A stretch of 64,000 bases of DNA from CAIWHR01 sp963713275 (GTDB lineage Bacteria > Pseudomonadota > Gammaproteobacteria > Burkholderiales > Casimicrobiaceae): assembly GCA_963713275.1 (NCBI GenBank), contig CAVQLG010000010.1, positions 1-64,000 of the forward strand, read 5' to 3'. Position numbers and translations under genes: made by a program. Position 1 is the stretch's first letter, and each line of letters begins with the position of its first letter. This document shows, piece after piece, positions 46,005-54,013 of the stretch. The notes below the pieces were generated by a model. The model searched no databases, had not been told where the DNA came from, and was given only the letters and a program-made list of their open reading frames with translations.

Positions 46005-47213
46005 ATGACTGCCCCACCCCCTCCGCTTGCTCGCGTCGTGCTGGGCCTCACCGGAGGCATCGCCGCGTACAAGGCCGCCGAGCTCACGCGCCTGTTCGTC
46101 AAGGCGGGCGTGCGCGTCGACGTGGTGATGACGGCAGCCGCCTGCCGCTTCATCACGCCGACGACGCTGCAGGCGCTGTCGGGCCGACCGGTGCTCACCG
46201 ACCTGTGGACGAGCGGCGCCGACGACGGCATGGGCCACATCGGCCTCTCCCGTGGGGCCGATGCGATCGTGATCGCGCCGGCCTCGGCCGATTTCCTCGC
46301 CAAACTCGCGCACGGCCTGGCCGACGACCTCCTCTCGACGCTATGCGCCGCGCGCGAGTGCCCGCTCCTCGTCGCGCCGGCGATGAACCGGCAGATGTGG
46401 AGCAACGCGGCGAACCAGCGCAACGTCGCGCTGCTCGCCGCGGACGGTGTGGCCATCCTCGGCCCCGGCACCGGCGAGCAGGCGTGTGGCGAGACGGGCG
46501 AGGGCCGGATGCTCGAACCCGAGGAGATACTCGCCGCGGTCGTCGCGGCGAGGCAGCCCAAACGGTTGGCGGGCAAGCGCGTGCTGCTAACGGCCGGCCC
46601 GACGTTCGAGCGCATCGATCCGGTACGGGGGATCACCAACGCGAGCTCCGGCCGCATGGGCTACGCACTGGCGCAGGCGGCTGCCGAAGCGGGTGCTGAC
46701 GTCACGCTGGTCAGCGGCCCGACGATGCTGCCGACACCCGCCGGAGTCACGCGCGTCGACGTCGAGAGCGCGGAAGAGATGCTCGCGACAGTGCTCGAGC
46801 GCATCGCCGCCACCGACGTCTTCGTCGCCGTCGCCGCCGTCGCCGACTACACGCCAGCCGCGGTCGCGGAGCGCAAGATCAAGAAGAGCGACGCGGCGCT
46901 GGCGATCGCGCTCAAACCCACGGTGGACATCCTGGGCACGATTGCCGCCCTGCCCGATGCGCCGTTCTGCGTCGGTTTCGCCGCGGAGAGCCACGACGTC
47001 CTGACGCATGCCGACGAAAAGCGCCGGCGCAAGCGCATTCCGCTGATCGTCGCCAACCGCGCGCAGGACGCGCTGGGCAGCCTCGACAACGAGGTCACGC
47101 TGCTCGACGCCGCCGGCGTGCACCCGCTGCCGAGGATGGACAAGCTCGCACTCGCGCGGCGGCTCGTCGCCGAGATCGCCGCCCGTCTGCCGGGCCCGCC
47201 CGCGAACAACTGA
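46005..47213 (+). CDS. coaBC: Bifunctional CoaBC (PPC synthetase / PPC decarboxylase)
   Basis: Makes 4'-phosphopantetheine from phosphopantothenate and cysteine in CoA synthesis. The 402-aa chain has an N-terminal flavoprotein decarboxylase domain (GGIAAYKAAELTR, APAMNRQMWSN, and GTGEQACGETGEGRM with the active cysteine). The C-terminal synthetase domain follows (LLTAGPTFERIDPVRGITNA, VADYTPAAVAERKIKK with the catalytic lysine). It is divergent from radC and 10 bp ahead of dut, a conserved proteobacterial order. Part of its 3' region reappears, degraded, near 49.1 kb. Confidence 0.97.
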   Translation: MTAPPPPLARVVLGLTGGIAAYKAAELTRLFVKAGVRVDVVMTAAACRFITPTTLQALSGRPVLTDLWTSGADDGMGHIGLSRGADAIVIAPASADFLAKLAHGLADDLLSTLCAARECPLLVAPAMNRQMWSNAANQRNVALLAADGVAILGPGTGEQACGETGEGRMLEPEEILAAVVAARQPKRLAGKRVLLTAGPTFERIDPVRGITNASSGRMGYALAQAAAEAGADVTLVSGPTMLPTPAGVTRVDVESAEEMLATVLERIAATDVFVAVAAVADYTPAAVAERKIKKSDAALAIALKPTVDILGTIAALPDAPFCVGFAAESHDVLTHADEKRRRKRIPLIVANRAQDALGSLDNEVTLLDAAGVHPLPRMDKLALARRLVAEIAARLPGPPANN

Positions 47214-47223
47214 TGCGTGCGCC

Positions 47224-47682
47224 ATGACCGGCCGCACCTCGACCATCGACGTGCGCGTCCTCGACGAGCGCCTGCGCGGACACCTCCCCGCGTACGCGAC
47301 ACCCGGCGCCGCCGGCATGGACTTGCGCGCGGCGATCGACGCAACCCTGGTGCTCGCGCCCGGTGCGACCGAGCTCGTCCCCACCGGCATCGCGATCCAC
47401 ATCGGCGATCCGGGGTTGGCCGCCGTGATCCTTCCACGCTCGGGATTGGGCCACAAGCACGGCATCGTGCTCGGCAACCTCGTCGGCCTCATCGACTCGG
47501 ACTACCAGGGCCCGCTGATGGTGAGCTGCTGGAACCGCGGCAGCACGCCGTTCACCCTGCAGCCGCTCGACCGGCTGGCCCAGCTCGTGATCGTTCCCGT
47601 TGTGCAGGCGCGCTGGCGGGTGGTCGACGACTTCGCGGCGAGCGAGCGCGCCTGCGGGGGGTTCGGGAGTACGGGAAGGTAG
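47224..47682 (+). CDS. dut: dUTP pyrophosphatase
   Basis: Hydrolyses dUTP to dUMP, preventing uracil in DNA and feeding thymidylate synthase. The 152-aa trimeric-type enzyme has all five motifs: AAGMDLRA, PRSGLGHKHG, GLIDSDYQGPL, RLAQLVIVP and the flexible C-terminal GGFGSTG. It is functionally paired with dcd. Two partial, degenerate copies of its 3' end lie downstream (47968-48003 and inside 49093-49434). Confidence 0.97.
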   Translation: MTGRTSTIDVRVLDERLRGHLPAYATPGAAGMDLRAAIDATLVLAPGATELVPTGIAIHIGDPGLAAVILPRSGLGHKHGIVLGNLVGLIDSDYQGPLMVSCWNRGSTPFTLQPLDRLAQLVIVPVVQARWRVVDDFAASERACGGFGSTGR

Positions 47683-47718
47683 CACCCAGGGGCGGCGCGT
47701 TACGCGATCCCCAAGCTT

Positions 47719-47946
47719 GTGGTCTACGGCGAGCGCCCGATGAGCGAACGGGTCCAGGCCATCAAGGACCTCGGACAGGCCGCCGCCTTGATCGAGTACT
47801 ACCTGACCACCGATCAACCCCGGCAGATCGCGGCCGCCTGGCAGGACGCACTGGGCCGCGGCCGCGGCTGGGAGCGCCGCGCGCAGCAAGGACGGCGCGC
47901 CCTCGCTCGACAACCGGACCTGGCGGTCTGGGAACTTTGGTCGTAG
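47719..47946 (+). CDS. Small ORF of unknown function, copy 1
   Basis: A 75-aa frame starting at GTG or at the internal MSERVQAIKDLGQAAALIEY (47740). The core is a predicted helix pair followed by IAAAWQDALGRGRGWERRAQ and ends PDLAVWELWS. A second copy at 49580 keeps SERVxAIKDLGQAAALIxY, AAAWQDxLxRGRGWERRAQQ and, out of frame, PDLAV and LW. Conservation at protein level between two diverged copies suggests it was once translated. I do not recognise a family. Confidence 0.45.
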   Translation: MVYGERPMSERVQAIKDLGQAAALIEYYLTTDQPRQIAAAWQDALGRGRGWERRAQQGRRALARQPDLAVWELWS

Positions 47947-47967
47947 GCATCAGGCCCGTGGCGGCGC

Positions 47968-48003
47968 TGGCGCGTCGTCGACGATTTCGCCGTCAGCGAG
48001 TCT
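47968..48003 (+). pseudogene. Fragment of dut 3' end
   Basis: Read in the right phase this stretch gives RWRVVDDFAVSE, close to ARWRVVDDFAASE of intact Dut (47609-47645), and the DNA matches over about 36 bases. It is too short to function and marks a duplication remnant. Confidence 0.5.
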
Positions 48004-48057
48004 GTGGGCTTAACCGCGCACGGTTGGGCCAGGACGCGCCTTGCCGCAACGAGTCGG

Positions 48058-48440
48058 TCACCGCGGCGTCGACCGCGAGAGGTGCGCTCGCAGCACGGCT
48101 CGAGGTGGGCGAGGTCGAAGTCCCGGTCTCGAACATCCGCATCTCCTGCGTGGATGTCGCCGGACGGGCCGCGAATCCGTTGGCCGTTGATCCGCAGGAA
48201 GACTCCGTCACGGCAACGGCGAGTCGCTTGTTGCCGTCGATGAAGGGATGGTTGATGGCGAGGCTCTCGAGCAACGCCGCCCCCTCGGCGACGAGTTGGC
48301 GTAGCAGCCGGTCTGCGGGCGATAGAGCGCGGATTCGAGGGCGCCGCATCGCGCACCCCCGGCTTACCGCCATACCGCCGAATCAGCGCGTCATGAATCG
48401 CCAGGACCTCGACGACGGTGAGGTCGTCCCGCGGCGTCAC
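48058..48440 (-). pseudogene. Doc-family toxin remnant (Fic fold), frameshifted
   Basis: Doc toxins phosphorylate EF-Tu. Starting at GTG 48440 the frame reads TPRDDLTVVEVLAIHDALIR and RRYGGKPGVRD. It then needs single-base additions near 48347, near 48295, near 48210 and near 48110 to keep coding for GALESALYRPQTG, LVAEGAALLESLAINHPFID with GNKRLAVAVT, VFLRING and a family-like end WLRAHLS. The Fic/Doc motif HPFIDGNKR is preserved. Four apparent one-base deletions, mostly in short G or C runs, leave 383 bp where 387 would encode 128 aa. The GTG overlaps the antitoxin remnant stop. Confidence 0.7.
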
Positions 48441-48666
48441 TTGGCGAGTTCGCGGTACAACGCGTCGAACTCGTCCACGCTGCGGACAAACGCCTCGATC
48501 ACGTGGCGAGCGGCCGACCGGTTTCCTTGCGCGCGATGTACTCGCGCAGGGCTTCGTCGAGCACCGACTGGAACTGCCGGCCCTCCGTTGCAGCGATCTT
48601 CCGCAACTCGGCCAATACCTGCGGCGAGGCTTGGGAGGAGAACTTCTGGCGCAAAGCGGTGGACAT
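48437..48666 (-). pseudogene. Antitoxin remnant paired with the Doc-like toxin
   Basis: Starts at ATG 48666 with GAGG 6 bp upstream: MSTALRQKFSSQASPQVLAE, then LRKIAATEGRQFQSVLDEAL and REYIARKETGRPLA. A single missing base near 48502 creates an early stop; restoring it continues with HVIEAFVRSVDEFDALYREL to a TGA overlapping the toxin start. The QSVLDEALREYI region resembles ribbon-helix-helix antitoxins. It is probably inactive if the frameshift is real. Confidence 0.6.
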
Positions 48667-49092
48667 CGAAACCTCAATCGTGAAGCGTCCTGATGAATCA
48701 TGATACGTCACGACCCGGATGCTGCCAACGGACAGTCCTGGGGATAGTCTGGGGGACGGCGCTCACGACTGGAGGCAGACGAGGCCCACGGAACGCCGCC
48801 GGGCGCGAACTGCCGCAGCGCGACAAACGCGACAAGGAAAGCCAGAACCGTTACGCCGAAACGCATCAGGGCATTGACACGCCGGAGTCGATCGCAGGCC
48901 TCGCCGGAAACGCGACCTTGCTGGCGACGCCCCGCGTAGCCATTGCGTCGCAAACGCGACCGTTCGCGGCGTTACCGCTTCTCCTCGTGGTACTCATCGT
49001 CGACGTTGACCGCCCATATCGGCGCCTTGTCGACGGAACGTTCAACCAGGGCTTCGATGGCTTTCCTGGCCGCGAGCATCGAGTGGCCCACA
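48667..49092. other. Gap without a supportable gene
   Basis: About 425 bp between the antitoxin remnant and the coaBC-dut fusion fragment. A minus-strand frame at 48866-48708 begins MRFGVTVLAFLVAFVALRQF, a possible membrane segment, and another near 49090-48972 reads AARKAIEALVERSVDKAPIW. Neither has family support. The stretch looks like accessory DNA in decay. Confidence 0.4.
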
Positions 49093-49434
49093 TCCTGGGC
49101 ACCGTCGCGGCCCGGCCCGGCGCACCGTTCTGCGTCGGCTTCGCGGCGAAGAGCCATGACATCCTGACGAATGCCGACGAGAAGCGCCGGCGCGAGCCTG
49201 GGACCCAAGCACGACATCGTGCTCGGCAAGCGGGTCGGCCTCATCGACTCGGACTACCAGGGCCCGCTGATGGTGAGTTGCTGGAACCCGGGCATCGCGC
49301 CGTTCACCCTGCAGCCGCTCGACCGGCTAGCACAGCTCGTGATCGTGCCCGTGGTCGAGGCGCACTGGCGGGTCGTCGACGACTTCGCGGCGAGCGAGCG
49401 CGCGGAAGGGGGTTCGGGAGCACGGGGCATATGG
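49093..49434 (+). pseudogene. Fused remnant of coaBC and dut
   Basis: The first about 110 bp match coaBC around 46926-47033 (ILGTVAARPGAPFCVGFAAK and SHDILTNADEKRRR against ILGTIAALPDAPFCVGFAAE and SHDVLTHADEKRRR). The next about 230 bp match dut from the LGHKHGIVLG region to its end (GLIDSDYQGPLMVSCWN, RLAQLVIVPVVEAHWRVVDD). The junction lies near 49192-49200 and skips roughly 400 bp present in the intact pair. The Dut catalytic N-terminal motifs and the last Gly-rich motif are missing or altered, so it cannot encode an enzyme. Confidence 0.8.
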
Positions 49435-49579
49435 CACCGGCCTGCGGCGAGATGACCCTGTACCAGCGACGAACAGCCGCCGACGGGGCCAATCCGTAAC
49501 GGCGGCCCGCAGGCTTGCCCCGTCTACCACCGGTTCGCGCTGCGCCGCCACCGCGCGTCATGGTCTGCGGCGAACGTCG

Positions 49580-49909
49580 GTGAGCGAACGGGTCAAGGCC
49601 ATCAAGGACCTCGGGCAGGCCGCGGCCTTGATCGCATACTTCCTGGCGACCGGAGAGCTCCGGGAGATTGCAGCCGCGTGGCAGGATACGTTGAGCCGCG
49701 GTCGCGGCTGGGAGCGGCGTGCGCAACAGAGGGACGACGCGCCCACCTCAGCCGACATCCCGATCTCGCCGTCAGCGATCTCTGGGCGTAGCCGGGCACG
49801 GTTAGGCCAAGTCGTCCTTTGGCCGATCGTGCGGCGGCCCGCAGTTGCTTTACCACCGGTGCGCTGCGCCGCGACAGTGCGATCCGGCGAACGGATGCAT
49901 CATGGCTAG
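49580..49909 (+). CDS. Small ORF of unknown function, copy 2
   Basis: Begins at GTG 49580 with SERVKAIKDLGQAAALIAYF and IAAAWQDTLSRGRGWERRAQ, clearly related to the 47719 ORF. After about residue 58 the two differ in phase: another frame here encodes RHPDLAVSDLWA and a stop, matching the PDLAVWELWS end of copy 1. This copy is therefore probably frameshifted, and its long tail is unlikely to be real protein. Confidence 0.35.
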   Translation: MSERVKAIKDLGQAAALIAYFLATGELREIAAAWQDTLSRGRGWERRAQQRDDAPTSADIPISPSAISGRSRARLGQVVLWPIVRRPAVALPPVRCAATVRSGERMHHG

Positions 49910-49912
49910 ACC

Positions 49913-49959
49913 TGACCCCAGACGTTGACCCAGACGGGGACGTGACCCCAGACGGGGAC
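49913..49959. repeat. Three short direct repeats of TGACCC(C)AGACG
   Basis: Units at 49913-49924, 49926-49942 and 49943-49959; the last two extend to TGACCCAGACGGGGAC or TGACCCCAGACGGGGAC. They lie 5 bp beyond the stop of the spermidine-synthase-like gene. The reverse complement carries the GGGGTCA core also seen in the 61-kb repeats. Confidence 0.7.
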
Positions 49960-49963
49960 TGAA

Positions 49964-52963
49964 CTAGTCCTGCATCCAGATCTCCTGTAGCTGCATCCAG
50001 GACGGCCTCTTTCCGACCGCGGGGACGTCAGTGCGAACGCGTTGCCACGTCTCGCGCGCCGCCGCGTACCTACGTTCAACCAGCTGCGCGGTGACGAGCG
50101 AGGCGTAGAGGTAGATCTTCTGCGTCTCGGAGAGCGCCGCGCTTTGCAGAAGCTTGGCAGCCAGCGCTTCCATCCGCGCCGGATCCCGCGCCCCGGTAGC
50201 GGCAAACAGCTCCAGCCAGCGCCGCTGGTCGACGGGCAGAGCGGTCGCGCAGCTCCTGGCGCCGAGGTTCGTCCACAACGCCTCCGCCGTCGCGCGCGGC
50301 AGCAGCGGATTCAACTCGGCCGCCACCAGCACGACGCGGTCCCACAGCGGTACGGCGACCTCCGGCGGCGCGCAATCGACGAGAATCGCTCTCGCGATCG
50401 CGACCGACTCCTCGAGCACCGTGGATCGGCCGATCGGTTTCCCATCTCGCTGCTTTGCGTCCTGCAGATAGGCCGCCCACTGATGTGCGGTGGCGCTGCG
50501 CACCTGCCGTTCGTTTCGGCTCCCGTCGTGCGGTACCCCGTCCAGCACGAGCGGCCTGCGCTCCAGCATCTCGACCAGCGGGACCGGAGCATCCGCGAGG
50601 TCGAACAGCTCGCGCGCGACGCGGTTCAGGAATCGCGCCTGCGGTGCAGCCTCGTCGACGACCGGGAAATAGTCGGAATTAGGAGCGGTCACGTTGTGCG
50701 AGATGAGCTGCTCGACCGCGGTGCGCCCCGCGATCCGCCGGGGCATTACGTCCGCCAGGTTGCGGATGCCGATCGACGCCAGCCGCTCGGCGAGCCGGGG
50801 CTGCGAGAACGGCGCAGCCGTGGGCTCGCCCACCGGCCCTCGCACGCTCGCGAGGATCAAGAGGTCTGCGCCGCCAACGTGAAAGACGACGTAATCGTCG
50901 AAGACGTCCCCGAGCGGCTTCAGAATCGAAGCAAGGATGTCGATGTTCGATTCGTAGACCTGGATCCACTGCACCATCAGCCCGCGGTCAGCGAGCTGTC
51001 CGTGCACACGCCTGTAGAACTCCTTCGTGAACAGCGATGCGACGCCCGATACCCACGGGTTCGAAGGTTCCGAGATGATGACGTCGTACTTGCGGCCGGA
51101 GCGCGCGAAGTGCGCCTTGGCGTCATCGATGACGAACGTGCTGCGTGCATCGGTGTAGGCGGCTTCGACCAGCGGCATGAACGCGCGGGCACCCTCGATC
51201 ATCTCCGGCTCGATCTCGATCGTGTCCACCTGACGGACCCTGGATGAGTCGAGGACCGTCGCCGTCGTCATGCCGGAGCCGAAGCCAATGATCGCGAATC
51301 GCTCGGCTTCCGGCCGGTAGGCGAGCGGTAGAAGTCCGGCGAGGACCATCGTGTCTTCGTCCGCGACCAGCCCGGGTCTCGGCGGTACGTAGGCCGCGGC
51401 GTCGGTCTTTCCGTTGGTCCGGATGACCACGGTGCCCTCCGCGCTCCTGATGACGTCTACCGTCGCCGTCTTGCCATCGGCGTGGAACGTGATCTCGCTG
51501 CCATCCGCAAGCCGCGAAGCGCCGTGCCGAAACACGCCGGAGGCGAGGCGCAACGGGTCGAACGACGAGCCGAGTCCAATGCCCGCGAATAGCAGCGCGG
51601 CGACATAGGGAAGCGCGCGGTCGGTCAGCGGAAACTTGACGGTGCGATCGGCGCGAAGATACAACACGACGCCGAGCGCGAGGTCGATCGCCGCAGCGAC
51701 GAGCATGCCCGAGCGCAGGCCAATCGCGGGCATCAGCAGGTGAACGGCGAGCAGGATCCCGCCGATCGCTCCCAGCGTGTTTGCGGCGTAGACGAATCCG
51801 ATGCTTCGTTCGCCCAGCCGCGTGCGGAGCAGCAGCAGGGTGAGCAGCGGCAGGGTCATCCCGGCGAGGAACGTGGCGGGTAGCATGACCACCATCGCGA
51901 TCCCGGCGCTGGTCGCGTTGTAGACGACATACCCCGATTCCGTCCTCGCCAGCGTGCGCAGAATGAGCGCCATGAAGTCGAACGTGTGGTTGTACAGAGG
52001 CAGCGTGGCCGCAGCAGCAAGCCCCATCAGCACTTGGACGCGCCCGAGAAACCGCCACGGATCCGGGATACGGTCGATGCGTGCCCGGATCCACCAACCG
52101 CCGAGCGCCAGGCCCAGGATGAAGCTCGCCAGCATCAGCTCGAAGGCATGCGTCGACGACCCGAGGACCAGCGACAGCATGCGAATCCAGAAGATCTCGT
52201 ACAGGAACGACGAGAGCCCCGTCAGCGCCGACACGGCGAGCAGCAGGCGAATGGCTCGTGGCGCGTCGTATGCGGGATGACCGTGGCCCAGGTCAGCGAC
52301 CGCCGAGCGGCGTCCGATGCGCCCCCCGATCTCCCAAACGGCGATGGCGAGGAGGACGTTGCCTATGCCGGCGGACAACGTCGTCCCCGGGAGCCCGACC
52401 CAGGGAATGAGGACGAAAGTCGTCAGCAGCACGCCGGCGACAGCGCCCAGGCTGTTGAGAAAATAGAGCAGCGAAACGTGTCGTCCGGCATCGCTGCCCG
52501 CGACACGGATGATGCCGGACACGAGCAGCGGAAACGTGGCACCGAGCAGCACCGATTGCGGCAGCACCAGCGCGGCGGCCATCCCCCAGCCCGCATAGCA
52601 CATCCCATCACCACTGCAGGCGAAGGGCAGCAGCGTCGCGTATGCCCAGTCGGTCGCGCGAACGAACAGCGGATGGAAGACGAGTCCACCGACACCGATC
52701 GCGCACTCGATCGCCGCGTACGCGCGCAGCGGGTTGGCCACGCGATCCGCGAACCGGCCGCACACCGCGGCGCCGATAGCCATCCCGCCGATGAACACGA
52801 CCAGCACGACGGTCTGCGCGTAGGCCGCGTGGCCGAGGAAGAGCTTGAGGTAGTGCGCCCACACCGCCTCGTAGACGAGCCCGCAGGCGCCGGAGAGGAC
52901 GAATGCCGCCTGCAGTGCGCGGATTCCGTATCGTGTTTCTCGCTCGCCCACGTTGCGCTCCAT
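49964..52963 (-). CDS. Membrane-fused spermidine synthase-like protein
   Basis: A 999-aa protein. The N-terminal half (about 15-470) has twelve or more hydrophobic segments resembling an MFS-like membrane module (ALQAAFVLSGACGLVYEAVW, SFLYEIFWIRMLSLVLGSST). A spermidine-synthase Rossmann domain follows (about 525-760: FAIIGFGSGMTTATVLDSS, VDTIEIEPEMIEGARAF, KYDVIISEPSNPWVSGVASL). The last about 190 residues are helical, with a TPR-like look (ETQKIYLYASLVTAQLVERR). The DxD-like amine-site acidic residues are not all evident, so aminopropyl transfer is not assured. I start at ATG 52963 because an upstream terminator lies inside the longer reading; ATG 53026 is an alternative. Confidence 0.8.
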   Translation of the reverse strand: MERNVGERETRYGIRALQAAFVLSGACGLVYEAVWAHYLKLFLGHAAYAQTVVLVVFIGGMAIGAAVCGRFADRVANPLRAYAAIECAIGVGGLVFHPLFVRATDWAYATLLPFACSGDGMCYAGWGMAAALVLPQSVLLGATFPLLVSGIIRVAGSDAGRHVSLLYFLNSLGAVAGVLLTTFVLIPWVGLPGTTLSAGIGNVLLAIAVWEIGGRIGRRSAVADLGHGHPAYDAPRAIRLLLAVSALTGLSSFLYEIFWIRMLSLVLGSSTHAFELMLASFILGLALGGWWIRARIDRIPDPWRFLGRVQVLMGLAAAATLPLYNHTFDFMALILRTLARTESGYVVYNATSAGIAMVVMLPATFLAGMTLPLLTLLLLRTRLGERSIGFVYAANTLGAIGGILLAVHLLMPAIGLRSGMLVAAAIDLALGVVLYLRADRTVKFPLTDRALPYVAALLFAGIGLGSSFDPLRLASGVFRHGASRLADGSEITFHADGKTATVDVIRSAEGTVVIRTNGKTDAAAYVPPRPGLVADEDTMVLAGLLPLAYRPEAERFAIIGFGSGMTTATVLDSSRVRQVDTIEIEPEMIEGARAFMPLVEAAYTDARSTFVIDDAKAHFARSGRKYDVIISEPSNPWVSGVASLFTKEFYRRVHGQLADRGLMVQWIQVYESNIDILASILKPLGDVFDDYVVFHVGGADLLILASVRGPVGEPTAAPFSQPRLAERLASIGIRNLADVMPRRIAGRTAVEQLISHNVTAPNSDYFPVVDEAAPQARFLNRVARELFDLADAPVPLVEMLERRPLVLDGVPHDGSRNERQVRSATAHQWAAYLQDAKQRDGKPIGRSTVLEESVAIARAILVDCAPPEVAVPLWDRVVLVAAELNPLLPRATAEALWTNLGARSCATALPVDQRRWLELFAATGARDPARMEALAAKLLQSAALSETQKIYLYASLVTAQLVERRYAAARETWQRVRTDVPAVGKRPSWMQLQEIWMQD

Positions 52964-53068
52964 CAGTTTTGCCGTCCGCGCCGAGCGGATTCGTGGCTGC
53001 GCTTGCGGTTGGCCCGGCGCCCGCATGCTATCTTGATTGTCGACGGCAAGAGGCGCCGGCAATAGACG

Positions 53069-53095
53069 AAAAAGGGCGGCCGAAGCCGCCCTTTT
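53069..53095. terminator. Bidirectional rho-independent terminator
   Basis: GGGCGGC and GCCGCCC (53074-53080, 53085-53091), loop CGAA, flanked by A5 and T4. It ends the pilin transcript on the minus strand about 45 bp after the pilin stop. Confidence 0.88.
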
Positions 53096-53140
53096 CTTGC
53101 GTCTGGCCACCGACCGGTGATCGGCGTCCTCCTCCGAGTG

Positions 53141-53598
53141 TTACGGCGACAGATCCTTACGCAGGTTAGCAGGCAGGCACTTGAGGCCAACGGTCGTGCC
53201 GCCAGCGTTCGCCTTCCACTCCACCGAACCCTTGTTGTACGTTGGATCAATCTGGACCGTACCGGCAGCAAGTGACGCAGACGTCGGGATCGAGATCCTT
53301 GTAGAGGACGGTGATGGTGCCGCCGGCGCCGACCGTCACGGACGTGACGTTCTTGCCCTTGATGTCGGTGGGGTCCGCAACTCCCGCTTGATTGTTGTTT
53401 GCCGCAGCGACCTTGTTGGCGCTGTAGTACTCGGACACGCCGGTCTTCGCACGCGGCAGCCAGCTGCAGGCCTTCCGAAACCTTCGCCCGGTTGGTGTAC
53501 TCGGCGTATTGCGGAATAGCGATCGCAGCCAAAATGCCGATGATGGCGACGACGATCATCAGTTCGATGAGGGTGAAACCTTGTTGAACGCGCTTCAT
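53141..53598 (-). pseudogene. pilA: Type IV pilin, PilA-like, with two frameshifts
   Basis: Prepilin with a short leader and the class III methylation/cleavage motif: MKRVQQG|FTLIELMIVVAI, cleaved after Gly7 with Glu at position 5 of the mature chain, then IIGILAAIAIPQY. The frame is lost near 53465 (after LQLAAA) and again near 53284 (after DLDPD). Removing one base at each gives KTGVSEYYSANKVAAANNNQ, then SASLAAGTVQIDPTYNKGSV, ending KCLPANLRKDLSP. A perfect AAGGAG, a sigma54 promoter and a terminator surround it. The restored protein of about 151 aa fits a major pilin, so error is a likely cause. Confidence 0.8.
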
Positions 53599-53664
53599 GC
53601 AACTCTCCTTGGGGGGGTGGGGGCTCGTGATCCTTTTCGCATCCGGTGATGCTGTCCGACATTT

Positions 53665-53680
53665 AGCAAGCGGTGTGCCA
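53665..53680 (-). promoter_or_regulatory. sigma54 (-24/-12) promoter of the pilin gene
   Basis: Minus strand TGGCAC (53680-53675), 5 bp, TTGC (53669-53666), followed by T: an exact match to the TGGCAC-N5-TTGCW consensus. It would start transcription about 55 bp before the pilin ATG. PilR-type activation of pilA is well known; no pilSR genes lie in this window. Confidence 0.85.
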
Positions 53681-54013
53681 CCCGGCCCACCCCTCGTCCG
53701 GCGCTCGTCGGGACGATGCCAACCCATTGTTTGCACGCATTGTTTTCTGTTGCGCACCGCCGCTGCGGACCGCGCCGGCCGCGTGCCGCGCCGCGGGCGG
53801 CAGCGCCGGCCCACGTTCCGGTCGCCGCAATCGGGCCGTCCAGGCCTGACGTGCAGCGTCAGCGCCCGGCATGAAACTGCGCGCCCCCCGGCCCGAGCGG
53901 GGCATCGGCGAGCATCATTGTACGGTACGGCACAGCGCACGCGCCGGCGGCCGGATGCAAGGAGAAACGCCACGGCGAACCGCGGCGTTCCCGGGTCTTA
54001 CGCGCGCAGCCGC
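53681..54013. other. Gap between pilin promoter and pntB
   Basis: About 330 bp. It should hold upstream activator sites for the sigma54 promoter and the 3' end of the pnt transcript. No gene and no clear terminator were seen. Confidence 0.4.

Noticed and set aside
48708..48953. Minus-strand ORF with one hydrophobic segment
   Set aside because: Only 53 residues remain after a plausible ATG, no family match and it lies in decaying DNA; mentioned under the gap entry instead.
53663..53905. Small frame upstream of the pilin promoter
   Set aside because: Overlaps the sigma54 promoter, composition resembles noise, no ribosome site.
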